Part shown: positions 5,809 to 11,057 of the stretch, in pieces
How the letters are laid out: each line of letters begins with the position of its first letter
How positions within the stretch are numbered: position 1 is the first letter of the stretch
Assembly (NCBI GenBank): GCA_937871605.1
Contig: CALMRM010000256.1
Location: forward strand, 1 to 11,057
Direction of reading: 5' to 3'
Origin: an uncultured Terriglobus sp.
GTDB taxonomy: Bacteria > Acidobacteriota > Terriglobia > Terriglobales > Acidobacteriaceae
Length of the DNA: 11,057 nt
Program-made: the position numbers and the translations under genes
Notes under the pieces: model-generated
The model's input: the letters and a program-made list of their open reading frames with translations, nothing else
The model's database searches: none
What the model was told of the DNA's origin: nothing

Positions 5809-6396
5809 GTGAAGCTCATCGTCGGCCTTGGGAATCCCGGCCCGGAGTACACTTTTACGCCTCACAACGCAGGGTTTCTCGCCATAGACCGCATCGCAGA
5901 ACAGAGCGGTGCGGTCGTGGCGAACCGGCGGGGCAGAGCGCTTACCGGCAAAGTTGTCATCGCTGGGGAAGAGTGCCTGCTGGCCAAGCCGGAAACGTTC
6001 ATGAATCTGAGCGGCTTGTCTGTGTCGGCACTTCTGCGAGAGTGCGACCTGGATGGCACCCGAGACCTGATCGTGCTGTACGACGAACTGGCTTTTCCTC
6101 TGGGTGAGTTGCGGCTGCGGCCCGGCGGCAGCAGCAACGGGCATAACGGTGTGAAGTCGATTACCGGCGCGCTTGGCACGGAGGAATGGATGCGTGTCCG
6201 TCTTGGTGTGGGCAAGCCCGCGTTGGCAGATGGCCGGGAGATCAAGTCGGGCGGCAAGGACTACCTGCTGGCACCGATGCGCAAGGCGGAGCTGGAGGTG
6301 CTGGATGGGGTACTCGACCGTGCATCCCAGGCCGTGGAGTGGATCATCCGGCGCGGGATGAAGGATGCCATGAATGAGTTCAACCGCAAGGCCTGA
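5809..6396 (+). CDS. pth: Peptidyl-tRNA hydrolase, GTG start
   Basis: Pth cleaves the ester bond of peptidyl-tRNAs that fall off the ribosome and recycles the tRNA. The 195-residue length is typical. Family residues are all present: Asn9 in GLGNPG, catalytic His19 in HNAGF, Asn66 in KPETFMNLSG, Asp92 in YDEL, and Asn113 in GHNGVKSI followed by a regular C-terminal helix. The start is GTG at 5809, directly preceding the invariant KLIVGLGNPG, with GAGGA 9 nt upstream at 5795-5799. It sits 86 nt after rplY, and that gap contains the inverted repeat at 5734-5787. The rpsF promoter-like element begins 2 nt after its stop codon. Confidence 0.97.
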   Translation: MKLIVGLGNPGPEYTFTPHNAGFLAIDRIAEQSGAVVANRRGRALTGKVVIAGEECLLAKPETFMNLSGLSVSALLRECDLDGTRDLIVLYDELAFPLGELRLRPGGSSNGHNGVKSITGALGTEEWMRVRLGVGKPALADGREIKSGGKDYLLAPMRKAELEVLDGVLDRASQAVEWIIRRGMKDAMNEFNRKA

Positions 6397-6397
6397 G

Positions 6398-6412
6398 TTC
6401 GGTACACTGGTA
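6398..6412 (+). promoter_or_regulatory. Promoter-like 15-bp element upstream of the rpsF operon
   Basis: Identical to 3629-3643. The -10-like TACACT is at 6403-6408, with a weak -35 candidate TTCAAC (6379-6384) at an 18-bp spacing inside the end of pth. Transcription would start near 6415, giving rpsF an untranslated leader of about 107 nt. The function is inferred from the repetition and position. Confidence 0.55.
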
Positions 6413-6444
6413 GACGGCGCGTTGAAGGTCAGCGGCCCGTGCAA

Positions 6445-6506
6445 CACCGCAACACTTATTTTCCATATCTCTCCGCAGTTGAGGGGTGCGAGTTCAGAAG
6501 CTCGCA
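6445..6506 (+). promoter_or_regulatory. Structured 5' leader of rpsF
   Basis: CACC-G-CAAC (6445-6453) can pair with GTTG-AGG-GGTG (6478-6488). Immediately after, TGCGAG (6487-6492) pairs with CTCGCA (6501-6506) around an 8-nt loop, ending 15 nt before the rpsF ATG. The two elements overlap at 6487-6488. bS6 and bS18 are known in some bacteria to repress their own mRNA through a leader that mimics their rRNA site and carries a conserved CCG. An ACCG is present at 6446-6449, but I cannot show that the motif truly fits. Confidence 0.3.
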
Positions 6507-6521
6507 GAAAGCAGAACAGCA

Positions 6522-6941
6522 ATGGATCGTACCTATGAAGTCATGTACATCGTCCGCCCAGACGTGGAAGAGGCCGACCTGGACAAGCTCATCGAGGGTT
6601 TCAGCCAGGTGGTCACCAACGGTGGCGGCGAAGTCACCAATGTGGAGAAGTGGGGCCGCCGGCGCCTTGCCTACCTTGTCCGCAAGTTCCAGGACGGCAT
6701 TTACATTCTGATGTTCATCACGGCAGATGGCCCGCTGGTGGCCGAGCTGGAGCGTCGCCTGCGCGTGACCGAGCCCGTCATCAAGTTCATCACCGTGCGC
6801 ACAGATCTGGAGAACAAGCGTGTGGCCAAGATCAAGGCGATTCGCGCCACCAAGGTGAAGACGTCGGCACAGCAGCCCGCACCGCCGCCTGAGAGCGCCC
6901 CGGCAGAAGCTGCACCGGCACCAGCGGAAGCAACCGCATAA
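6522..6941 (+). CDS. rpsF: 30S ribosomal protein bS6
   Basis: bS6 binds the central domain of 16S rRNA as a heterodimer with bS18 in the platform of the small subunit. Of 139 residues, about 1-100 form the ferredoxin-like fold: MDRTYEVMYIVRPD at the start, WGRRRLAYLVRKFQDGIYILM (44-64), and LRVTEPVIKFITVR (80-93). Residues 113-139 are a low-complexity Ala/Pro/Glu tail beyond the globular domain. The frame is open to a GTG at 6486, but the family begins at this MDRTYE and I chose 6522. The Shine-Dalgarno is weak (AGAA-type). This is the first gene of rpsF-rpsR-rplI; the ssb gene often found between rpsF and rpsR is missing. Confidence 0.96.
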   Translation: MDRTYEVMYIVRPDVEEADLDKLIEGFSQVVTNGGGEVTNVEKWGRRRLAYLVRKFQDGIYILMFITADGPLVAELERRLRVTEPVIKFITVRTDLENKRVAKIKAIRATKVKTSAQQPAPPPESAPAEAAPAPAEATA

Positions 6942-7058
6942 GTCCTGCACCCCCGAACGAACTCGCAACCCGCGGCATACACCTGCTCCACACGCTCATA
7001 GGGCTCCACGCGGCCCTGGGCAGGCAGCCGCCGAACCAAACCGAAAGGACCAAGCACC

Positions 7059-7400
7059 ATGGCAGACGAGACCAGCAGCACCCCCTCCGCTCCTTCACAG
7101 GGCGGCGGTGGATACCAAGGCAATAACAGCGGCGGACCGCGTCCTCCGCGCCCGGCAGGTGGCGCAGGCGGCGGTGGCCGCAAGTTCTTCCGCCGTAAGA
7201 AGGTGTGCAAGTTCTCTGCAGAGAAGATCGATCACATCTCCTACCGCGATGTGCGCCTTCTGCAGCAGTTCATCGCAGAGCGTGGCAAGATTACGCCGCG
7301 CCGCCTGACCGGCACCCGTACGGAGTACCAGCGTCAGTTGTCGCGCGCCATCAAGCAGGCACGCAACATCGCCCTGCTGCCCTTTGCCGCCAAGTTCTAG
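7059..7400 (+). CDS. rpsR: 30S ribosomal protein bS18 with long Gly/Pro-rich N-terminus
   Basis: bS18 partners bS6 on 16S rRNA. The conserved core is residues about 41-113: RKFFRRKKVCKFSAEKIDHISY, DVRLLQQFI, and GKITPRRLTGTRTEYQRQLSRAIKQARNIALLPF. Most family members have about 75-90 residues. Here roughly 40 residues of Ser, Pro, Gly and Asn (including GGGGYQGNNSGGPRPP) precede the core and are probably disordered. The ATG at 7059 has AAAGGA (7044-7049) 9 nt upstream, so the extension is likely translated. A 117-nt gap separates it from rpsF; no ORF of note is seen there, only GC-rich sequence. rplI follows 40 nt later. Confidence 0.96.
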   Translation: MADETSSTPSAPSQGGGGYQGNNSGGPRPPRPAGGAGGGGRKFFRRKKVCKFSAEKIDHISYRDVRLLQQFIAERGKITPRRLTGTRTEYQRQLSRAIKQARNIALLPFAAKF

Positions 7401-7440
7401 TTGACCGCAGGACCACCTCGGTTCCTGCCCGGAGATCGTT

Positions 7441-7938
7441 ATGGAAGTAATTTTGAAGCAGGACGTCGAAAGCCTGGGCCACCAGGGCGATGTCGTCAAG
7501 GTAGCCAACGGCTACGGCCGCAACTACCTGCTCCCGCAGCGGCTGGCCATTGAGGCCACCAGTTCCAACAAGGCCGTCATTTCGCAGATGAAGGAATCGG
7601 CTGTTCGCAAGGCTGCCAAGGACAAGGCTGCCGCGCAAACCGAGGCCGAAAAGCTCAACGCGGTCGAACTGACGTTTGAGCGTAAGGTCGGTGCCAACGA
7701 TACGCTGTTCGGCTCCGTCACCTCGGCGGATATCGCCAGCGAACTTGAGAAGCAGGGCTACACGGTCGACCGTCGCAAGATCGCGCTGGATGAGCCGCTG
7801 AAGCAGCTGGGCGAGTTCCACGTGCCGGTCAAGCTCTTCCGCGAGGTCTCCGCGCATGTCAAGGTGACCATCAAGAGCGATGACCCGAATTACGTTCCGG
7901 GTCAGAATGCCGTGGTAGATGAGACAGTTGAAGTGTAA
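7441..7938 (+). CDS. rplI: 50S ribosomal protein bL9
   Basis: bL9 is a two-domain 50S protein binding 23S rRNA near the L1 stalk. The 165 residues show the N-terminal domain (MEVILKQDVESLGHQGDVVK, then VANGYGRNYLLPQRLAIEAT), a long charged connecting helix (about 41-75, KAAKDKAAAQTEAEKLN), and a C-terminal domain with LFGSVTSADIASEL and GEFHVPVKLFREV. The length is slightly above the usual 147-150, with a short tail DETVEV. GGAG (7431-7434) lies 6 nt upstream of the ATG. It is the last gene of the rpsF operon and is closed by the intrinsic terminator at 7968-7998. No dnaB follows, although it does in many genomes. Confidence 0.97.
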   Translation: MEVILKQDVESLGHQGDVVKVANGYGRNYLLPQRLAIEATSSNKAVISQMKESAVRKAAKDKAAAQTEAEKLNAVELTFERKVGANDTLFGSVTSADIASELEKQGYTVDRRKIALDEPLKQLGEFHVPVKLFREVSAHVKVTIKSDDPNYVPGQNAVVDETVEV

Positions 7939-7967
7939 CTGTATCGTTTTGAACTAACTCGTAACGC

Positions 7968-7998
7968 AAAGGAGCGCCATGGTACCGGCGCTCCTTTT
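7968..7998 (+). terminator. Intrinsic terminator after rplI
   Basis: AAAGGAGCGCC (7968-7978) pairs with GGCGCTCCTTT (7987-7997), an 11-bp stem with an 8-nt loop and a run of four T. It lies 30 nt after the rplI stop codon and probably ends the rpsF-rpsR-rplI transcript. Confidence 0.88.
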
Positions 7999-8025
7999 AC
8001 ATTTCTTTAACGCTATCGTTATGAT
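7996..8025 (+). promoter_or_regulatory. Sigma-70-like promoter overlapping the rplI terminator U-tract
   Basis: TTTACA (7996-8001, 5 of 6 bases to TTGACA) and TATGAT (8020-8025, 5 of 6 to TATAAT) are separated by 18 bp. The -35 box uses the last T residues of the terminator. The expected transcription start is near 8032, only a few bases before the ATG at 8036. This is the best-formed promoter I see in the window. Confidence 0.6.
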
Positions 8026-8035
8026 GTGGCTCGTT

Positions 8036-8224
8036 ATGGAACATTTTCGCAAGTCTGAACGCTTTCCACTCTCCTTGATTCTCGTTGCTGTGCTCTCCCT
8101 GCTTGCCTTTCTGCCGCTTGCCTTGCCGAGCCGGGGCAAGCCCGTGCGACCTGTGCAGGGCTACTCCACGCCTGGGCTCCACGGCGGCAGCACGGCCCAG
8201 CCGCCGGGCCAGCAGCCTCGCTAA
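8036..8224 (+). CDS. Small membrane or exported protein, unknown function
   Basis: The predicted 62-residue product starts MEHFRKSERFPLSLI. It has one hydrophobic segment (about residues 11-30, LSLILVAVLSLLAFLPLAL) and a Pro/Gly/Gln-rich polar tail ending GQQPR. I do not recognise it. It could be a single-span protein or a small exported protein. The frame is open from an ATG at 7979, but that codon lies in the loop of the rplI terminator and upstream of the predicted transcription start, so I use 8036. There is no Shine-Dalgarno; the transcript would have a leader of about 4 nt. The gene is short and the coding call rests on the promoter, the hydrophobic pattern and the open frame. Confidence 0.5.
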   Translation: MEHFRKSERFPLSLILVAVLSLLAFLPLALPSRGKPVRPVQGYSTPGLHGGSTAQPPGQQPR

Positions 8225-8276
8225 AGCGCAGCCTTGTGCCTATGGCGAGTCTGCGGCATCACGCCGTCTTCAGCGC

Positions 8277-8996
8277 ATGACGGGTTCAGTCTTGGGCCGC
8301 AGCAGGCGTGTGGCTCCGGCGCATCCGTTTGACACTCTTCACGGAACGGATACCGGCGCGCTCATACCGGGCGAGGCATTGCAGACGGGGCACCGTCACG
8401 GCAGGCACATCACCGCCTACCATGGCGTGGCGCCCTCGCTGTTTCGCAAGCTGTTGCTGCGCTGGCAGGCGGTTGCGGTGCATCCTGTGCCTGGCACCGC
8501 TTTCGTCGACATCGGCGCTGGGAAAGGCCGTGCCATGCTGCTGGCCGCGGAACAGCCCTTTCGACGCATCCTGGGCGTGGAACTGGACCCAGCACTTGCG
8601 CAGACGGGAAAGCGCAATCTTGCACTGTGGCAACGCACCCACATCGGTTCGGCCATGCGACTGGAGCAGGCCGACGCATTGCGGTTGCGCCTCCCCGCTG
8701 GGCCCTGTCTACTGTTCCTCTTTAATCCCTTTGACGCTATCGTCATGGACCGCCTGCTACAACGCTTGCAGCACCACTTTCGTCAGCGTCCGGGCGAGCT
8801 CGACATCCTGTACGTGAACGATGAGCAGCGAGACGTGCTGCAGCAGGAGTACCCGTTCCAACAGCTATGGCGAGGGCGTATCCACCTGTCGCATGAGGAC
8901 CGGACTGCGGACAAGGCCATTATCTCGCACGATGCGGATGGCCTCTATGTGACGACGGGCTACGAGGATTGCAGCATCTGGCGGCTGGATGTGTAA
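8277..8996 (+). CDS. Class I SAM-dependent methyltransferase
   Basis: The 239-residue protein has a Rossmann methyltransferase core. HPFDTLHGTDTGALIP (16-31) precedes the core, as in a group of small acidobacterial and proteobacterial methyltransferases I recall with similar D-x-x-x-G-T-D-T-x-x motifs. FVDIGAGKGRAMLLAA (76-91) is the SAM-binding motif I, GVELDP (100-105) is the acidic motif binding the ribose, and LLFLFNPFDA (145-154) is the motif IV position. The substrate is unknown. The frame is open back to 8085, but the upstream part reads as low-quality Arg/Ala/Cys sequence overlapping the 62-residue gene, so I chose the ATG at 8277, 52 nt after that gene. Start uncertainty is moderate, since there is no clear Shine-Dalgarno. 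It is convergent with the dehydrogenase. Confidence 0.85.
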   Translation: MTGSVLGRSRRVAPAHPFDTLHGTDTGALIPGEALQTGHRHGRHITAYHGVAPSLFRKLLLRWQAVAVHPVPGTAFVDIGAGKGRAMLLAAEQPFRRILGVELDPALAQTGKRNLALWQRTHIGSAMRLEQADALRLRLPAGPCLLFLFNPFDAIVMDRLLQRLQHHFRQRPGELDILYVNDEQRDVLQQEYPFQQLWRGRIHLSHEDRTADKAIISHDADGLYVTTGYEDCSIWRLDV

Positions 8997-9005
8997 GGAG
9001 CAAGC

Positions 9006-9031
9006 AAAAGCGGCTCCGCTGTGGGAGCCGC
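9006..9031 (-). terminator. Intrinsic terminator for the dehydrogenase operon
   Basis: On the minus strand GCGGCTCC pairs with GGAGCCGC (8 bp, loop CACAGC) followed by TTTTGCTTG. It begins 17 nt after the dehydrogenase stop codon. The stem also follows the methyltransferase stop at 8996 on the plus strand, where it lacks a U-tract, so it may act weakly in both directions. Confidence 0.82.
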
Positions 9032-9047
9032 CTTCGCGTGGTTCGTT

Positions 9048-10256
9048 TTACGCTGCGTGCAGGCGGTCGATGCCTGTCTCGCGGAACGGATCGATGACGA
9101 TTTTTGTCACACGGTCCTTCTTCTCTTTCCATATTTTGTACATGTCCGGCACATCCTGCATCCCGATGCGGTGCGAGATCATAAAGCTGGGATCGATTTG
9201 ACCGCTCTCTACGCGCTCCAGCAGCGGCTTGAGGTATTTGTGCATGTTGGTCTGGCCCATCTTCATGGTGATGCCTTTGCCAAACGCTGCGCCGAAGTTC
9301 AGCTTGTTGAGCACACCGCCATACACACCGGGGATTGAGACCGTGCCGCCCTTGCGTACGGATTGCAAGACCTGCCGCAGGGCAGTGGGACGATCGGTTT
9401 CCAGCATTAACGTCTGCTCCACCTTGTCGTACATCGCTGCTACGTCGGTACCGTGTGCTTCCATGCCGACGGCATCGATGCAGCTATCTGGGCCGACGCC
9501 GCCAGTCAGGTCGCGCAGCGCTTCTACCACGCTGCTGGTCTGCTCGTAGTTGATCACCGTTGCACCGCAGTACTCCTTGGCGAGCTGCAGCCTTTCGGGA
9601 AAGCGATCAATGACAAACACCCTGCCTGCACCCAGCATGTACGCGCTGGCAGCGGCAAACAGGCCAACCGGGCCCGCGCCCCACACGGCTACGTTGTCCC
9701 CGGGCTGAATCTGCGCATTTTCCGCGCCCTGATATCCCGTTGGATAGATGTCCGAGAGGAAGAGCACCTTTTCGTCATCGATGCCACTCTCCACCTTGAT
9801 GGGGCCTACATCGGCGAAGGGAACGCGCACATACTGCGCCTGGCCACCGGCGTAGCCGCCGTAAATGTGGGAGTAGCCGAACAGGGCGGAGCCGCTGTAG
9901 CCGTAGAACTTTTCGCAGACGGCAGCATTCGGGTTGGTGTTGTCGCACAGCGACCACAGGTCCTTTGCGCAGAAGAAGCAGTTGCCGCAGGCGATGGTGA
10001 ACGGCACCACTACCTTGTCACCCTTCTTCAGCTTCTTGACCTCGCTGCCGACCTCTTCCACCACGCCCATGAACTCGTGGCCCAGGATGTCGCCAGACTC
10101 CATGGTAGGGATGTACCCGTCATACAGGTGCAGGTCGCTACCGCAGATCGCCGTACGCGTCACGCGTAGAATGGCGTCACCCGGGTTGATAATCTCGGGA
10201 TCTTTGACCGTCTGCACTTCCACCTTGCCCGTACCCATCCAACATACTGCCTTCAT
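9048..10256 (-). CDS. Zinc-dependent alcohol dehydrogenase, formaldehyde-dehydrogenase-like
   Basis: This 402-residue medium-chain dehydrogenase probably oxidises an alcohol or aldehyde with NAD(P). Catalytic zinc ligands are Cys38 in AICGSDLHLYDG, His60 and Glu61 in GHEFMGVVEEVG, and a likely Asp169 in LSDIYPTG. Structural zinc ligands are Cys90, Cys93, Cys96 and Cys104 (ACGNCFFCAKDLWSLC). The Rossmann loop is VWGAGPVGLFAAASAYMLG (191-209), with Asp217 at the end of the second strand. The DxxPTG motif and overall length resemble the glutathione-independent formaldehyde dehydrogenase branch, but the true substrate is unknown. The frame is open to 10502; I chose the ATG at 10256 because AGGAG (10264-10268) is 7 nt upstream and MKAVCWMGTGKVEV is the family N-terminus. 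It follows the SRPBCC gene after 62 nt, probably in one operon. Confidence 0.94.
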   Translation of the reverse strand: MKAVCWMGTGKVEVQTVKDPEIINPGDAILRVTRTAICGSDLHLYDGYIPTMESGDILGHEFMGVVEEVGSEVKKLKKGDKVVVPFTIACGNCFFCAKDLWSLCDNTNPNAAVCEKFYGYSGSALFGYSHIYGGYAGGQAQYVRVPFADVGPIKVESGIDDEKVLFLSDIYPTGYQGAENAQIQPGDNVAVWGAGPVGLFAAASAYMLGAGRVFVIDRFPERLQLAKEYCGATVINYEQTSSVVEALRDLTGGVGPDSCIDAVGMEAHGTDVAAMYDKVEQTLMLETDRPTALRQVLQSVRKGGTVSIPGVYGGVLNKLNFGAAFGKGITMKMGQTNMHKYLKPLLERVESGQIDPSFMISHRIGMQDVPDMYKIWKEKKDRVTKIVIDPFRETGIDRLHAA

Positions 10257-10263
10257 TGCATTG

Positions 10264-10268
10264 CTCCT
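10264..10268 (-). promoter_or_regulatory. Shine-Dalgarno deciding the dehydrogenase start
   Basis: Minus-strand AGGAG lies 7 nt from the ATG at 10256. It shows that the 82-residue upstream open extension, which overlaps the SRPBCC gene, is not coding. Confidence 0.8.
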
Positions 10269-10318
10269 GGCGCGTGGCGCCCTGAAAAATTGTTTGTAGG
10301 TTCGTCGAGCGAAGATTC

Positions 10319-11038
10319 TTAGCGCGACCTGCGAATGCCGTACCACGCAGCCAGGCCTATCACTGCGGCTACCGCGCCGAACAGCACCGGCATTGTACCA
10401 GAGCCTCCGGAGGAGTTCTCCTCGGCAAAGTCGCGTTGCTGGGCTCGATCTGACGTGCCAGGTGGCGTGGGCAGGTTCTCTGCGAACAGGATTTCCTTCC
10501 ACTTACCAATCAGGCCGCGCGGTCCGGCAGGCTGGTCCTTCACGCTTGGGATTTCATGACTTTCCACCAGTTGCTTCAGGTGGCGCAGGTTCTCAATCGT
10601 CAGTTGCTCTGGGCTGCGTGTCAGCAGCTTGCCCAACGTGTTCGCCACGATGCCGCCAGGTATTTTGTAATCACTGACTACCGTCACCTGCGTGCCGCGT
10701 CCGGCGGGTGCATCTTCAAAGGTGTAGGTGTCCGTGCTGCTTTCGAAAGGACCGTTGATGATGCGAGCTACTTGCTTTTTTTGAGGCACCGACTCCAGCA
10801 CTTCCGCGTCGAATTCAATCTGCTTGCCCGTGCCGGGGTCTTGCATGACCCAGTGGTGCGTCCTTTGGCCGGTCTCGGTAACGGAGACCACGCCCTCCTG
10901 CCATGCGGGAAGCAACTCCGGTCGATTGAAGATGTTGAACACCTGCTCCGGCGAGGCCTTGATGGTCTGCACCGCGTGCGACTGCACCCTGCCATGCTCA
11001 CTGCCCCGTGGCAATGGCTGATAGATGTTGCCCTTCAT
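10319..11038 (-). CDS. SRPBCC (START-like) protein with C-terminal membrane anchor, possibly 5'-incomplete
   Basis: Residues about 18-160 read as an SRPBCC/polyketide-cyclase-like domain: VQSHAVQTIKASPEQVFNIF at its start, FNRPELLPAWQEGVVSV, TYTFEDAPAGRGTQVTVVSDY, and a C-terminal helix LTIENLRHLKQLVES. These domains form a hydrophobic cavity that binds lipids or other small ligands; no ligand can be named here. A polar linker (about 165-214, Pro/Ser/Gly rich) leads to one transmembrane segment at about 216-233 followed by GIRRSR, which suggests a tail-anchored protein with its domain in the cytoplasm. The ATG at 11038 has no Shine-Dalgarno and the frame remains open to the window edge, so the true start may lie outside. 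The dehydrogenase gene follows 62 nt downstream, probably co-transcribed. Confidence 0.85.
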   Translation of the reverse strand: MKGNIYQPLPRGSEHGRVQSHAVQTIKASPEQVFNIFNRPELLPAWQEGVVSVTETGQRTHHWVMQDPGTGKQIEFDAEVLESVPQKKQVARIINGPFESSTDTYTFEDAPAGRGTQVTVVSDYKIPGGIVANTLGKLLTRSPEQLTIENLRHLKQLVESHEIPSVKDQPAGPRGLIGKWKEILFAENLPTPPGTSDRAQQRDFAEENSSGGSGTMPVLFGAVAAVIGLAAWYGIRRSR

Positions 11039-11057
11039 GGGGAACGTGGGTCCGTGC

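Noticed and set aside
5788..6522. 244-codon minus-strand open frame across pth
   Set aside because: It is antisense to pth with its active-site residues intact, and there is no independent start signal or domain.
7979..8035. ATG at 7979 as start of the small membrane protein
   Set aside because: The codon lies in the rplI terminator loop and upstream of the predicted transcription start.
8085..8276. Longer start for the methyltransferase
   Set aside because: The upstream part overlaps the 62-residue gene and has Cys/Arg/Ala-rich shadow composition.
9453..10169. 238-codon plus-strand open frame opposite the dehydrogenase
   Set aside because: It is a mirror of the dehydrogenase coding strand in GC-rich sequence; zinc motifs on the other strand explain the openness.
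10257..10502. N-terminal extension of the dehydrogenase by 82 codons
   Set aside because: It overlaps the SRPBCC coding region in another frame, has Arg/Cys-rich nonsense composition, and a good AGGAG plus the family N-terminus mark the start at 10256.
1..11057. Mobile element, CRISPR array, prophage, toxin-antitoxin or defence system
   Set aside because: No transposase, integrase, spaced direct repeats, target duplications or characteristic gene pairs were seen; the tRNA-Gln has no adjacent integrase or repeated 3' end.

Overview
This is a GC-rich stretch of ordinary bacterial chromosome, most consistent with an acidobacterium of the Terriglobus/Granulicella/Edaphobacter kind. That assignment is inference. 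It rests on GC-rich codon use, a secreted DUF4252 protein, a CsbD-like membrane protein, the gene order ispE - tRNA-Gln - prs - rplY - pth - rpsF - rpsR - rplI, and short intergenic repeats of a style I associate with that group. I see no transposase, integrase, prophage, CRISPR array or recognisable defence system.

Layout, left to right. Positions 1-1167 (minus strand) hold the first 277 codons of fabD (malonyl-CoA:ACP transacylase, cut by the window edge), preceded by a small unknown single-pass membrane protein. Positions 1297-1947 (plus) encode a secreted DUF4252 protein. A hairpin terminator separates it from a convergent CsbD-like gene (minus, to 2421). From 2550 to 7938 on the plus strand runs a long housekeeping block: ispE (isoprenoid synthesis), tRNA-Gln(UUG), prs (PRPP synthesis), rplY (bL25/Ctc), pth (peptidyl-tRNA hydrolase), rpsF (bS6), rpsR (bS18) and rplI (bL9), closed by a strong intrinsic terminator. 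Then come a tiny unknown membrane protein (8036-8224) and a class I SAM methyltransferase (8277-8996). On the minus strand, facing these, are a zinc-dependent alcohol/formaldehyde dehydrogenase-like gene and a tail-anchored SRPBCC protein that reaches, or may cross, the right edge.

How the genes fit together: the central block serves translation (three ribosomal proteins, bL25, Pth and a tRNA), with PRPP and isoprenoid precursor supply beside it. The SRPBCC-dehydrogenase pair looks like a separate two-gene accessory operon.

The more interesting signals are regulatory and small-scale: an identical 15-bp element upstream of both tRNA-Gln and rpsF; a promoter-like sequence embedded in the rplI terminator and placed so that the next transcript would be nearly leaderless; a similar near-leaderless arrangement at ispE; an inverted repeat between rplY and pth with two mutually exclusive pairings; and a degenerate CGCRGAGG tandem repeat upstream of ispE. 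I did not find a convincing new biological system. The findings are modest and graded accordingly.
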